Shown: positions 25,127-34,345 of the stretch, in pieces
Position numbering within the stretch: position 1 is the first letter of the stretch
How the letters are laid out: each line of letters begins with the position of its first letter
NCBI GenBank assembly: GCA_021794075.1
Contig: JAJYRM010000027.1
Coordinates: 1,422 to 39,870, forward strand
DNA length: 38,449 nucleotides
Source of the DNA: Bacteroidota bacterium
Lineage (GTDB): Bacteria; Bacteroidota; Ignavibacteria; Kryptoniales; JAKASW01
Reading direction: 5' to 3'
The notes under the pieces: generated by a model
The model's database searches: none
The model's input: the letters and a program-made list of their open reading frames with translations, nothing else
What the model was told of the DNA's origin: nothing
Translations under genes and position numbers: made by a program

Positions 25127-25140
25127 TTTCATAAACGGCT

Positions 25141-25824
25141 TTACTGTTGCATGCTTTCCTGAACGATCTTGACTCCTGAACTTGCACCTATCCTTGTGGC
25201 ACCGCTCTCAATCATCAAGACCGCTTCGGCAAAAGTTCTGATGCCGCCTGAAGCTTTCACCCCCATCGCAGTTCCGACCACTCTACGCATAAGAGCGACG
25301 TCCGAAGCAGTGGCTCCCCCTTTACTGAAGCCGGTGGATGTCTTCACGAAATCGGCGCCCACCTTCTTCGCGATCATGCAGACTAGCTCCTTCTCCTCAT
25401 CGCTCAAAAGGCACGTCTCAATTATTACCTTGGATATGACGGACTTTGAATGTGCCGTCTCCACAACGGCCCGAATGTCCTCTTCGACATACGCGAAGTC
25501 TCCTGCCTTCAGGCGACCAACGTTGATCACCATATCCACTTCCTGCGCACCGTTTGAAATAGCCTCTTCGGTTTCGCGCACCTTCGATCCCGTCGTGGTC
25601 GCGCCTAGCGGGAAGCCTATCACGGAGCACACTTTAACGGTGGAGTTTTTCAGACTCTCTTTGACCAACACGACGTACGCAGGATTAACGCAAACGCTCG
25701 CAAAGTTGTGTTCCAGAGCTTCCCTGCAAACCTTCTCCACTTCGGCCGGAGTCGCCTCCGGTTTCAGGATAGTGTGGTCGATCATCCGCGCCAGATCGGC
25801 GCCGGAAATCTTTTTACTACTCAA
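25141..25824 (-). CDS. deoC: Deoxyribose-phosphate aldolase DeoC
   Basis: DeoC cleaves 2-deoxyribose 5-phosphate to glyceraldehyde 3-phosphate and acetaldehyde in deoxynucleoside catabolism. The family motifs are complete: [29 protein letters not shown] with D97, [17 protein letters not shown] with Schiff-base K161, and [10 protein letters not shown] with K190. The length of 227 aa is normal. The start is TTG, sharing TTGA with the stop of the phosphoesterase gene upstream, and the strong GGAGGGGGG site just before it supports this start. It is thus translationally coupled to that gene. No other deo gene is present in the window. Confidence 0.95.
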   Translation of the reverse strand: MSSKKISGADLARMIDHTILKPEATPAEVEKVCREALEHNFASVCVNPAYVVLVKESLKNSTVKVCSVIGFPLGATTTGSKVRETEEAISNGAQEVDMVINVGRLKAGDFAYVEEDIRAVVETAHSKSVISKVIIETCLLSDEEKELVCMIAKKVGADFVKTSTGFSKGGATASDVALMRRVVGTAMGVKASGGIRTFAEAVLMIESGATRIGASSGVKIVQESMQQ

Positions 25825-28409
25825 TTCCCCCCTCCATTACTGTTGAATTGATTATACAGTTCAAGATCGGACTTCATCAGATGCGATGAAGGCGCCGTCG
25901 GCGTGTACGGTTTGAAATCAGGCTTTCTTGTAAATATTCCGAACATCGGAACTGCCAGCGCATCGCCAAGGTTCAGCGGCTTCACTCCAAGTATCAGTTC
26001 GATAGTCCGCAGCATGCTCAGCTGGTCATAACGATCATGTACCACTACGTCACGCTTTACGTACGGTCCCGCGGCAAGAGCCACAGTTCTTGTCGCGTCT
26101 ACGTGGTCCGGCCCGTTTTGGGCGTCATCTTCTTCAATGAGTATGAGACTGTTTTTCCATACGGGACTGTGAGATATCGTCTTTACTATCAGGCCGAGCG
26201 CCGCGTCATTTTCTGAAACCAGCTGATACGGATTCGGAAGATTCGGGTTCGTCCCGCCGGTATGATCGTTCGGCAGCCAGATATACTCGAACGACGGGAC
26301 ACCGCCGTGATGGAGAAGATAATCGAAGTCTTCCCTCCAACCTTCAAATCTCTTCAGGTCCGAATATTTCAGATCCCAGGTGTAATAATTGAAAGCGAAA
26401 TGATGAAGGAAGCGCGCGAACCTCTCCCTGAAAAGCTGATTAGTTTTGAAAGCCTTGTACATCGTTCCATCGCCGACAAATATCTTCGATATTCCCATTC
26501 CGAAATCATCGGTGAGAAGGAGCTTGGCTATCTCATTTGGCGAATGAGAATCATTATAGAACTTCGGCGAAAAATCGCAAAATGCTTTTCCTCTGTCGGT
26601 GACCCACGCGAGGTTCATGCTCTGCGCGTAAAACTTCTTCGCCATCTCGCTGTTCACACCGAACGTCTTAGCGATTACCTTGTAAGCCGCGGTGGAAAGA
26701 TAGTACGGTTCGCCGTAGACTTTGAATGAGACTCCCTTCGTCTTCAGTGCATCCCAAATATATTTCGGTGAAAAAACTGCCGGAACCGTTCCGAACGGAT
26801 AGCCATCGTAGCGCCCTGAATACGCGACATTTCCGAGCAGTTCCAGGAAAGGGCTGGCGTAACCGCTCGTGGTGAAACTGTGTCCGAGCACGCTTATTTC
26901 GCCGTCGGCGAAATAGTTGTCGAGGTCAACGAACGTCCTCGCGATCTTATGTCCGTTTGGTGTGATCGCGTTTCCGAAAAGCGTCAGAGTCGAGTCTCCG
27001 TTGCCGCGTCCCAGGTCACCGAGGATCTGGTCGTATGTTCTGTTTTCCCTGATAATGTAAAAGACATGCTTGATCGGAAGTTTGAAGCCTTTAGCCGGGC
27101 TGTAAAGTGGCGAACCGTCCTCGACAATCTTTGACCATAATTTCAGATGGGAATCGACATCAGTTACCGGAACAATCGATGCGGCCCCCTTTAGGAGATC
27201 GAGGACATATTCGGGTCCGCCCTTCCCCTTAACAGGCTGAGGACCGTTAAGGTTAGGCCTTCGACCCCGTATGCCTTTGGCGCTGATAGTTATAACCTTC
27301 CCATCGTTGACAAGCACAGTTGTTGGATACCAGCCCGCAGGGACATACCCGGTGAGTTTGCCGCTGATCCTGTCCAGGACCGCGACGGCGTTCATTGTCG
27401 CCTCGCTCACGAACAGCCTACCGCCATCAACCGCGCACGATGTCGGCGCCGCGCCATAGCTCTCACCCTTAGCCGATACATTAAGCTTCTTCTCGATCCT
27501 GTTGGTCGCGGCATTAATGACGTACACCGCGTCGGAATTTTGATTGACAACATAGACAAGCTTGCCGTCGACAGTCATATTGCCGGGACCGCGCCCAACT
27601 TCAAGTGTCGCTTCCTTCTTCAATTCCCTGCTAAAAATCTCGACCTTGTTTTCCCCGAGAACCGATACGAATATCTTTCCGTCAGCGTAAGCAACCGAGT
27701 AAGGAAAATAGCCAGCTTGAGTTTCGCGGTCGATCTTCCCCGACTGCAAATTGAGGATAGCGACTTTCCCCTTTCCGTATTTTCCTTGCGGGTCCTTCGC
27801 GGTCAGAAGCGCGACCGCGATGTGGCTAGCGTCAATCGCGCAGACCCCGGACGCGTAGCCGTCCACCGCAAACGAGTGATCGAGCGAGAAATCCTTTCCG
27901 ATGCGATACACTTCGGAGGCAAATCCCCCGCTGACATAAAGGTAGCCATCGTCGCCGACACATGCGGATGGGAAAATGGAATTCAGCTTCACCGTCTTGA
28001 CTACTTCCGCTTTGTCTATGTCAATGACAGAAAGTTCCTGCGGCTCTTTCCAGTAATCCCCCGTATTAAGAACGACGAGCCTGCCGTTGTAGACTATCGC
28101 GTCGCACGGGAATCTGCCAAGCTCAACCTGCTTCCCGGCGGGAGCGATCTTCCAGCCGGTCGGAAGAGATATCTCTCCGGATTCGGCGGCCTGCGACAGG
28201 GCATGCTCCTTTTTCAGGTATGACTGTATTGATGAGTACGGCGTACCCTTCGCGAAAGTCCATAGCTCGCTATTAAGGACATGTTCAGTTCCGGGGACAT
28301 CAAAGCCCTCGTCACTGTTTTGCGCGAGGGCGGTTCCTGAAATAAATGGGGATGCTACCAGATAATAGAAAAGCAGTATAGAGGCCAGCGGTTTGAGGGT
28401 CTTTCTCAT
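25821..28409 (-). CDS. Exported YncE-type beta-propeller / phosphoesterase-family protein
   Basis: The 862-residue protein has a signal peptide (cleavage likely after GTALA). A YncE/YVTN-like beta-propeller follows (about 60-420), with repeats such as [49 protein letters not shown] and [19 protein letters not shown]. The phosphoesterase-family domain (about 445-840) belongs to the alkaline-phosphatase-like superfamily related to acid phosphatases and phospholipase C. Its motifs are [67 protein letters not shown] and [15 protein letters not shown]. The substrate is unknown. Coupling with deoC hints at a phosphorylated or nucleoside-related compound, but that is only inference. A GGAG site lies before the ATG. 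Confidence 0.85.
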   Translation of the reverse strand: MRKTLKPLASILLFYYLVASPFISGTALAQNSDEGFDVPGTEHVLNSELWTFAKGTPYSSIQSYLKKEHALSQAAESGEISLPTGWKIAPAGKQVELGRFPCDAIVYNGRLVVLNTGDYWKEPQELSVIDIDKAEVVKTVKLNSIFPSACVGDDGYLYVSGGFASEVYRIGKDFSLDHSFAVDGYASGVCAIDASHIAVALLTAKDPQGKYGKGKVAILNLQSGKIDRETQAGYFPYSVAYADGKIFVSVLGENKVEIFSRELKKEATLEVGRGPGNMTVDGKLVYVVNQNSDAVYVINAATNRIEKKLNVSAKGESYGAAPTSCAVDGGRLFVSEATMNAVAVLDRISGKLTGYVPAGWYPTTVLVNDGKVITISAKGIRGRRPNLNGPQPVKGKGGPEYVLDLLKGAASIVPVTDVDSHLKLWSKIVEDGSPLYSPAKGFKLPIKHVFYIIRENRTYDQILGDLGRGNGDSTLTLFGNAITPNGHKIARTFVDLDNYFADGEISVLGHSFTTSGYASPFLELLGNVAYSGRYDGYPFGTVPAVFSPKYIWDALKTKGVSFKVYGEPYYLSTAAYKVIAKTFGVNSEMAKKFYAQSMNLAWVTDRGKAFCDFSPKFYNDSHSPNEIAKLLLTDDFGMGISKIFVGDGTMYKAFKTNQLFRERFARFLHHFAFNYYTWDLKYSDLKRFEGWREDFDYLLHHGGVPSFEYIWLPNDHTGGTNPNLPNPYQLVSENDAALGLIVKTISHSPVWKNSLILIEEDDAQNGPDHVDATRTVALAAGPYVKRDVVVHDRYDQLSMLRTIELILGVKPLNLGDALAVPMFGIFTRKPDFKPYTPTAPSSHLMKSDLELYNQFNSNGGGN

Positions 28410-28506
28410 GTTGACAAAATCTCCGGGTATTTATTCTGTATAATCACATATTTTCACGCGATAGAACGAGGCGCCGCAACATCGCTTGCGCCGAGACGAA
28501 TCTTAG

Positions 28507-28538
28507 GAAAACAGGGGCTCGAATTATCAAGCCCCTGT
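28507..28538 (-). terminator. Intrinsic terminator after the VPS10/BNR gene
   Basis: On the minus strand a 12-bp stem (ACAGGGGCTTGA with TCGAGCCCCTGT, one G-U pair) closes a TAAT loop and runs into TTTTCC. It lies 11 bases past the stop of the large BNR-repeat gene, and so separates it from the phosphoesterase-deoC unit. Confidence 0.85.
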
Positions 28539-28548
28539 CAGAGAGAGT

Positions 28549-31500
28549 TCACTTACCATTCCAAACAGGGAATGCACCCGGCGTCCATGGCGCTCCCGCA
28601 GCCTGCACCTCGTCCTCAAGTTTCCTTAAATCGACGTTGACAAGCATTTTTAGTTCTCCGAGCTGTTTGGCAAACTCTTCGCTCGCGATGTTATAGGAAG
28701 TCACATCGGTCTGCGGCGGGCGTGCTGTCGACATCGATTCATTATACATGATCATCTCGATACGGTCGTTTATGGAAGGCGGCGTATTGATGCTCAGGGC
28801 CTGGAGCGTCTCGTTACCGCGCAGCTGTATTAGTATTGAATCGAGTTTCATCTGCATGTTGTAGACGTCGGTGCGCAGGATCTCGACGTTCGAAGAGGTC
28901 TGGTTGAGCGCCTTCCCGATCAGGCCAAGTCTCTCTTTCAGCTGGTTCGCAGTCTGGAGCGTGCCGTAGACGGCACCGTGCAGCTTCGTGACTTTCTCCT
29001 GGAATGCAACCAGTTCCGCGCGGGCGGCGGCAGGCATCGTGTCCTCGCCGGCGACGTATACGTCGAAGCTCTGCGGTTGGGATAGCTGAGTCGTCTTACC
29101 GTCCATTCTCTCGAATAAAGTGGCAGTGTACTTCCCAGGCATGACGAACGGGCCTTCGTCAGAACCGTAGCTGCGCGGCTTCTCGCGTACCACCATGCTC
29201 GGATACCTGAGGTCCCAGCTTATGCGGTGGATGCCTGCGGTCACCGGACCCTCGACCCTTCTCACGACATTACCCGATTCGTCGGTCACCTTGAGCTCGA
29301 TGACAGGCTCCGGCTGCATTCCTTCCGCGGTAAGCTGCTCATTCGGCGGGAACGCGATTTCGGATCCACTCTTCTCGGCCTTTGCCTCTTCCGCCAGGCG
29401 CTCTTGCTTAGCAGTCTTCAGGCTCTCTTTTAAATAATAGGTAAACGTCGCGCCAAATGGAGGATTCGGGGCGGTGAAATACGACTCACCCTGAGCGGCC
29501 TTTCCAACATCGCCTAGCGGCTCTTTCTGGACGTACATCATGGCGTTTCTCACCGGGAAGAGATCTGCTTTCTCGGACAGAGTCTGCTCGTCGGCAAGAC
29601 GGAGCGGCGCATAATTGTCGAGGATGTAGAAACCACGTCCGAATGTCGCCGCCACCAGATCACACTCGTGCTGCTGTACAGCGAGGTCGCGCACCGGTAT
29701 CGTCGGCATATTGCCTTTGAGCTGTATCCACTTTTCTCCGCCGTTGTTCGAGAAGAAGAGGCCGAACTCCGTACCGGCAAAGAGAAGGTTCGGATCTTTA
29801 TAGTCCTGTGCGAACGCAAGGACTGGCCCGTCTGCAGGAAGATTCGAGCTGATCGAGGTCCACGTCCTTCCCTGATCTGTGCTCTTCAACAAGTAAGGCT
29901 TGAAGTCTTCGTTTTTGTGATTGTCGAATGCGGCATAGACAGTGTTGGCGTCGAACCTGGATGTAATAACCCGCGTGACATACGCCAGCTCCGGCACCCC
30001 GGGAAACTTGTCGATCTTCCGCCATGTCTTCCCATCGTTGTCTGTGACTTGTATGAGGCCGTCATCAGTACCAACATACAACAGTCCGCGTTTGAGCGGA
30101 GACTCGGAAATGCTCGTCAATGTTCCATAGAATGAAGTCGATGTGTTTCTGGCAACCGCATCCGGTCCCCAGACCCTTCCCATGATTTTCAATTTATTGA
30201 CATCAATCTGGCGTGTGAGGTCGCCGCTAATTTCGGTCCAGCTGTCGCCGCGGTCTGTGCTCTTGAAAAGCTTGTTCGCGCCGAAATAGATCGTGTTATG
30301 ATCGAACGGACTTATGATGATTGGCGAGTCCCACTCCCAGCGAAGCGGAGCTTCATTCTTCCCCTGCACAGGTTGGATACCAAGCATTTGTTGAGTCTTC
30401 CTGTTATAGCGAACGAGACCACCATACTGGCTTTCGGCATAGACTGTGCTCGGGTCGACTGGATCGACGCGCGATTCAAACCCGTCGCCCCCGACGGTAA
30501 TGAACCAATCAGAGTTGACGATGCCCGAAGCGCTCATCGTTTGCGAGGGGCCGCCGACAGAATTGTTATCCTGCGTGCCGCCGTAGACATAGAAGAAGGG
30601 TTCAGAGTTATCGACATCGACATCGTAGAATTGCGCGATCGGAAGGTTGCTCTTGAAATCCCAGTTCTGCGCGCAGTCGTAACTCTCGTACAATCCGCCG
30701 TCGCAGCCGACCAGGTAGTAATCGGGATCATTCGGATCGACGTACATGACGTGGCTGTCGACATGCTTCCACTTCTCATCCATGTGCTTCATCGTCCTGC
30801 CGCCGTTATCGGAATACATGAGATAGGTACCCATGAGATAGATCCGATTAACGTTCTTCGGGTCGGCATAGATCGTCGCGTAGTACATAGCCGTTTCATT
30901 GTAGCTGTTCATCTTCTGCCACGTTTCGCCGTAATCTGTCGATCTGAATATTCCGCCCTTTCCTTCGGCAGCTTCGATTGTCGCATACAAAACGCTCGGC
31001 TTCACCGGCGAAACCGCAAGTCCGATCTTTCCCATGTCGACAGTCGGCAGCCCGGCCGCGAGTTTCGTCCATGTTTCGCCGGCATCTGTAGACTTGTAAA
31101 TTCCGCTTTCGGGACCACCGTCGATAAATCCCCAGGTATGGCGGCGCCTCTCGTAAGTTGAAGCGTACAAGACATTGGGGTTTGTCGGATCCATCTCGAC
31201 ATCGTTCACTCCGGTATTCTCGCTGATCTTCAGAACATCCTTCCAGGTTTTGCCGCCATCGGTGGTTTTAAAGAGTCCGCGGTCGCCCCCCGGTCCCCAG
31301 AGCGGTCCCTGAGCCGCGACATAGACGATGTTCGAGTTTCGCGGATCGATCAGGATTTTGCCGATGTGCTCTGAGGTTTTCAGCCCCATGTTTGTCCAGT
31401 GTTTGCCGCCGTCGAGAGTCTTGTAGATCCCATCGCCCCATCCTACGCTGCGCTGGCTGTTGGCTTCGCCGGTCCCCGCCCAAACCACAAAGGGGTTGTC

Positions 31501-31839
31501 CGGATCCATCGCGAGCGCCCCGATGGAATAGACAGGCTCATGCTCGAATACAGGCGTCCATGATGTGCCGTCGTTGTATGTTTCCCACACTCCGCCAGAT
31601 GCAACACCGACATAATAATGAGCCCTGTTGTTGGGGTCGACGGCCAGAGCGACGATTCTCCCGCCCGTAAACGCCGGACCTATCGAGCGAAGGGCCAGCC
31701 CACTGAAAGTCGCCGAGGACATGGCATCATTCTTCTCTGTTTTGGCCGGCGCAGCTTTGCGGTTCGGCTGCCCGAACGCGAGTCCCACGGATAGCAATAG
31801 GAAAAGAGCTGCTGAAGTAAAGCGGTAAGAATGTTTCAT
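28549..31839 (-). CDS. Large exported VPS10/BNR-repeat beta-propeller protein
   Basis: The 1096-residue protein starts with a signal peptide (hydrophobic segment to GLAFG). Most of it (about 35-760) is a run of sortilin/VPS10-type repeats with Asp-box motifs: TLDGGKHW, TTDGGKTW, STDAGETW, STDYGETW, STDRGDSW, TDNDGKTW and STDQGRTW. Such domains form large propellers and are often annotated as glycosyl hydrolases by fold alone. The C-terminal third has an Ig-like segment (VIELKVTDESGNVVRRVEG, GIHRISWDLRYP) and a helical region. The upstream ATG that would add 43 residues overlaps a terminator, whereas ATG at 31839 has AAGGAG nearby. TATATTTG upstream (31885-31892, minus) could be a -10 element. 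Enzymatic activity is not evident. Confidence 0.85.
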   Translation of the reverse strand: MKHSYRFTSAALFLLLSVGLAFGQPNRKAAPAKTEKNDAMSSATFSGLALRSIGPAFTGGRIVALAVDPNNRAHYYVGVASGGVWETYNDGTSWTPVFEHEPVYSIGALAMDPDNPFVVWAGTGEANSQRSVGWGDGIYKTLDGGKHWTNMGLKTSEHIGKILIDPRNSNIVYVAAQGPLWGPGGDRGLFKTTDGGKTWKDVLKISENTGVNDVEMDPTNPNVLYASTYERRRHTWGFIDGGPESGIYKSTDAGETWTKLAAGLPTVDMGKIGLAVSPVKPSVLYATIEAAEGKGGIFRSTDYGETWQKMNSYNETAMYYATIYADPKNVNRIYLMGTYLMYSDNGGRTMKHMDEKWKHVDSHVMYVDPNDPDYYLVGCDGGLYESYDCAQNWDFKSNLPIAQFYDVDVDNSEPFFYVYGGTQDNNSVGGPSQTMSASGIVNSDWFITVGGDGFESRVDPVDPSTVYAESQYGGLVRYNRKTQQMLGIQPVQGKNEAPLRWEWDSPIIISPFDHNTIYFGANKLFKSTDRGDSWTEISGDLTRQIDVNKLKIMGRVWGPDAVARNTSTSFYGTLTSISESPLKRGLLYVGTDDGLIQVTDNDGKTWRKIDKFPGVPELAYVTRVITSRFDANTVYAAFDNHKNEDFKPYLLKSTDQGRTWTSISSNLPADGPVLAFAQDYKDPNLLFAGTEFGLFFSNNGGEKWIQLKGNMPTIPVRDLAVQQHECDLVAATFGRGFYILDNYAPLRLADEQTLSEKADLFPVRNAMMYVQKEPLGDVGKAAQGESYFTAPNPPFGATFTYYLKESLKTAKQERLAEEAKAEKSGSEIAFPPNEQLTAEGMQPEPVIELKVTDESGNVVRRVEGPVTAGIHRISWDLRYPSMVVREKPRSYGSDEGPFVMPGKYTATLFERMDGKTTQLSQPQSFDVYVAGEDTMPAAARAELVAFQEKVTKLHGAVYGTLQTANQLKERLGLIGKALNQTSSNVEILRTDVYNMQMKLDSILIQLRGNETLQALSINTPPSINDRIEMIMYNESMSTARPPQTDVTSYNIASEEFAKQLGELKMLVNVDLRKLEDEVQAAGAPWTPGAFPVWNGK

Positions 31840-31935
31840 GGTGATGGTCTCCTTTGAATTTAGGTCCACAAGAAACTCTTGACTCAAATATACCTCCTCA
31901 GCCCTAAAGCTTGAAGAGACAAACATCCATCGCTC

Positions 31936-31966
31936 AAAAAAAACCAGGGCGGCCGTTCGACCGCCC
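31936..31966 (-). terminator. Intrinsic terminator after the OPT transporter gene
   Basis: On the minus strand GGGCGG and CCGCCC (8-base loop) are followed by TGG and eight T residues (31936-31943). This is a textbook rho-independent terminator, about 100 bases past the OPT stop. It rules out the longer upstream start of the BNR gene. Confidence 0.88.
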
Positions 31967-32001
31967 ATTTAATCCAACATTCCAGAATTCCCAGACTGCG
32001 T

Positions 32002-32036
32002 CCCGACAAAGGTGCCTTTGCCGGGGCTTCGTCGGG
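32002..32036 (-). other. Second hairpin after the OPT transporter gene
   Basis: On the minus-strand RNA, CCCGACGAAG pairs fully with CTTTGTCGGG (one G-U pair), giving a 10-bp stem with a 15-base loop. It lies 27 bases past the OPT stop and before the T-tract terminator. It may protect the 3' end or act as a first termination signal. No T run follows directly. Confidence 0.5.
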
Positions 32037-32062
32037 CAGACAATTATTCCATGTTACATGCT

Positions 32063-34078
32063 TTACATTGCCGCTTTCGGCGGTGCCGGCTGATTGGGCG
32101 AACCTGCGTTTCTTAGCGGATAGTATATGAGAATCGCCGCAAGAACCAGGAATACGAGTATGCTTATGCCGAAGCTCGGATGCACGAAAATCAATGGCCA
32201 CTGGACATCGTAGAAGGCGAGCGCGGCAAACACGAGACCCATCAGCGCTTCTCCGGCAATGAAACCCGAGGAGAGGAGGATGCCTGTGTTCTCGACGCGA
32301 GCACCCTGCGCATCATTGAACTTCCGACGTTTCACGATCAAATCGACGATGCCGCGGATAAGTCCACCGACAAAGATTGCCGCTACAGTCCCGAACGGCA
32401 GATACATCCCGACGAAGACGAGCATCGGGCTTCGCACACCGCTGATGATAAACCCAAACGCCATGATCATTCCAATTATCACAAGCGGCCACGCCATATG
32501 TCCGCCGACTATTCCCTGCGCGAGCGCTGCCATCATACCGGCCTGTGGCGCCGGAAGGTTTGCGCCGCCGAAACCGGTCCCGCCGCGGTTTATGTCTCCC
32601 TGGTTCAGTATCATCAGAGGTATAAACATCACAGCGGAGCCAGCGAAGACGCCGAGCAGGTCGCCGACTTGCATTTTCCAAGGCGTACCACCCAATATAT
32701 GTCCGACTTTCAAATCCTGGAGCATCTCGCCTGCAACCGCTGCAGCCACGCATACTACCGCGGCCACACCGAGGACTGCTGCAACGCCCGCGATGCCCGT
32801 CTGTCCCAGAATCACCATCAGAATCGCTGCTATCAAGAGCGTAGAAATGGTCAATCCGCTTACAGGGTTGTTGCTCGAGCCGATGATGCCGACGAGATAT
32901 CCTGAGACAGCGGCAAAGAAGAAGCCGGCGACCAGCATGACAATGGTTGCGGTCAAAGCGGCGGCAGCCTCATTCGCAAAATGATCGTAAATAAAGAAGG
33001 TCAAGATGCCGGCAAGTATTATTCCACCGCCGACATATCTGAAATCCATATCGCGTTCCGTCCTGATCTCAACTCTGCCACCCGTCGCGGCTTTTCTAAC
33101 ATCGCCGATCGCCCTGCCGAGACCGACGCTCAAGCTCTTTCTCATTTTATAAAGCGTGTAACCCGCGCTGAAGAGCATCCCACCGATGGCGATGGGGCGC
33201 ACAAGTGTGAGCGAGACTGAGTAAGCGAGAGCAATCCACGAGCTTTGCGAGGCGGTGGCCGGAAGTGCGGTCGGGCCGATGAAATAAAGAAGAAGCGGCA
33301 CAAACAAGCCCCAGGCAATGATGCCGCCACTGAAGTTCAACGCGGCGAGGCGCGGTCCGATAATATAACCTACACCGACGTACGCCGGGCTGACTCCGGG
33401 AGTCGTTATCAGCGCTCCGCCGCCCGAGTTGACGGTTGCGCTCGAAGAGCCGGTACCGAGCGACATCGGCAGCGGCGTGAATTTGATGAACCTCTCCCAT
33501 GCAGAGGCGAAGAAGTTGAGCTGGCCGAGCGCATTGATCAGTCCGCCGATTCCCATAGCGGTGAAAAGATACTTCGCTCCGGTACCGCCTGTACGTCCGG
33601 CCTTGTGTATCTCGGATGCCGCGATCGATTCTGGAAAAGGAAGTTCCTTGTCTTCGACCATTACCCTTCTCAGGATTGTCACAAAAAGTATCCCAAGCAC
33701 GCTGCCGACAAACATGATGGACGTCGCCACGAGGAAATGCCGGCTGTCGAAGTGTTTCCATATGCCCGCGATATAGAAAGCGGGGATTGTGAAGACGGCT
33801 CCGGCGGCGATGGACTCGCCTATCGCGCCAACTGTCCTTGCTATATTCTCCTCGAGCAGACTTCCTTTCATTGTCTTGAGGATGGCCATGCCTATGACGG
33901 CTGCCGGATAGGTAGCGGCGATAGTCATTCCGGCCTTCAGTCCCAGATACGCGTTGGCGGCTCCGAGAATGACGCACATTACCAACCCGAGTAATACTGC
34001 CCTGAGGCTGAATTCCCTCATGGTAGTCTCAGCAGGCACGTACGACTGAAATCGCGTGCCATTTACCTGTTCAGCCAT
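32063..34078 (-). CDS. OPT-family oligopeptide/metal-chelate transporter
   Basis: A polytopic membrane protein of 671 aa with roughly fifteen hydrophobic segments. It belongs to the oligopeptide transporter (OPT/YSL) superfamily, proton-driven importers of peptides or peptide-like metal chelates. Characteristic stretches are REFSLRAVLLGLVMCVILGAANAYLGLKAGMTIAA near the N terminus, YPAAVIGMAIL, ARTVGAIGESIAAGAVFTIPAFYI, LPFPESIAASEIHKAG, IIGSSNNPVSGLTISTLL and PLVIIGMIMAFGFIISGVRSPMLVFVGMYLPF. The ATG at 34078 has AAGGAG five bases upstream and is preferred over an ATG ten codons earlier. The gene is monocistronic, with a hairpin and a strong terminator downstream. The substrate cannot be told. 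Confidence 0.92.
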   Translation of the reverse strand: MAEQVNGTRFQSYVPAETTMREFSLRAVLLGLVMCVILGAANAYLGLKAGMTIAATYPAAVIGMAILKTMKGSLLEENIARTVGAIGESIAAGAVFTIPAFYIAGIWKHFDSRHFLVATSIMFVGSVLGILFVTILRRVMVEDKELPFPESIAASEIHKAGRTGGTGAKYLFTAMGIGGLINALGQLNFFASAWERFIKFTPLPMSLGTGSSSATVNSGGGALITTPGVSPAYVGVGYIIGPRLAALNFSGGIIAWGLFVPLLLYFIGPTALPATASQSSWIALAYSVSLTLVRPIAIGGMLFSAGYTLYKMRKSLSVGLGRAIGDVRKAATGGRVEIRTERDMDFRYVGGGIILAGILTFFIYDHFANEAAAALTATIVMLVAGFFFAAVSGYLVGIIGSSNNPVSGLTISTLLIAAILMVILGQTGIAGVAAVLGVAAVVCVAAAVAGEMLQDLKVGHILGGTPWKMQVGDLLGVFAGSAVMFIPLMILNQGDINRGGTGFGGANLPAPQAGMMAALAQGIVGGHMAWPLVIIGMIMAFGFIISGVRSPMLVFVGMYLPFGTVAAIFVGGLIRGIVDLIVKRRKFNDAQGARVENTGILLSSGFIAGEALMGLVFAALAFYDVQWPLIFVHPSFGISILVFLVLAAILIYYPLRNAGSPNQPAPPKAAM

Positions 34079-34286
34079 GGATGCTCCTTTCCCGCGGATC
34101 GTCTGCACGACCCCGGTTGTTTAGGTTATGACTCAATTAGACATTTATAGAGAAGCAAATTATTGCAGCCGCGCACTAATGGAGTAATCAAATCAGCCTT
34201 TCATTTGACTTCGTGAATATAAAAGCCCCTTGCCGGATTTTCAACGAAAATGTGACCGTTCCGTCCCATCTTGTTCTATCTCATCG

Positions 34287-34315
34287 TTGAAACTTAGCGC
34301 ACTGCTTTTTATTTT
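34287..34315 (+). promoter_or_regulatory. Candidate housekeeping promoter of the phosphohexomutase gene
   Basis: TTGAAA at 34287-34292 and TATTTT at 34310-34315 are spaced 17 bases apart. They end 30 bases before the ATG, with AAAGGA as ribosome site. The spacing is ideal and both boxes are close to the general bacterial consensus. Confidence 0.5.
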
Positions 34316-34345
34316 GTCGAGGTACTAACCAAAAGGATAAAGGCT

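Larger units (their letters stand above)
24673..25140. other. 468-bp intergenic region rich in inverted repeats
   Basis: This is the longest non-coding stretch of the window, between the first gene of the NrfD cluster and the end of deoC. From the cluster side it holds an AGGAGG ribosome site, a 22-bp dyad at 24748-24769, a cluster of GTTGAA/TTCAAC half-sites at 24876-25000 and the deoC terminator at 25089-25126. I looked for a sigma-54 promoter (GG-N10-GC) reading toward the cluster and found none convincing; the nearest candidate, at 24911-24926, lacks the GG. No convincing gene is present. Confidence 0.6.

Noticed and set aside
31840-31968. Longer N terminus of the VPS10/BNR protein from an upstream ATG
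   Set aside because: That start lies inside a strong T-tract terminator and lacks a ribosome site; the downstream ATG has AAGGAG and a proper signal peptide.
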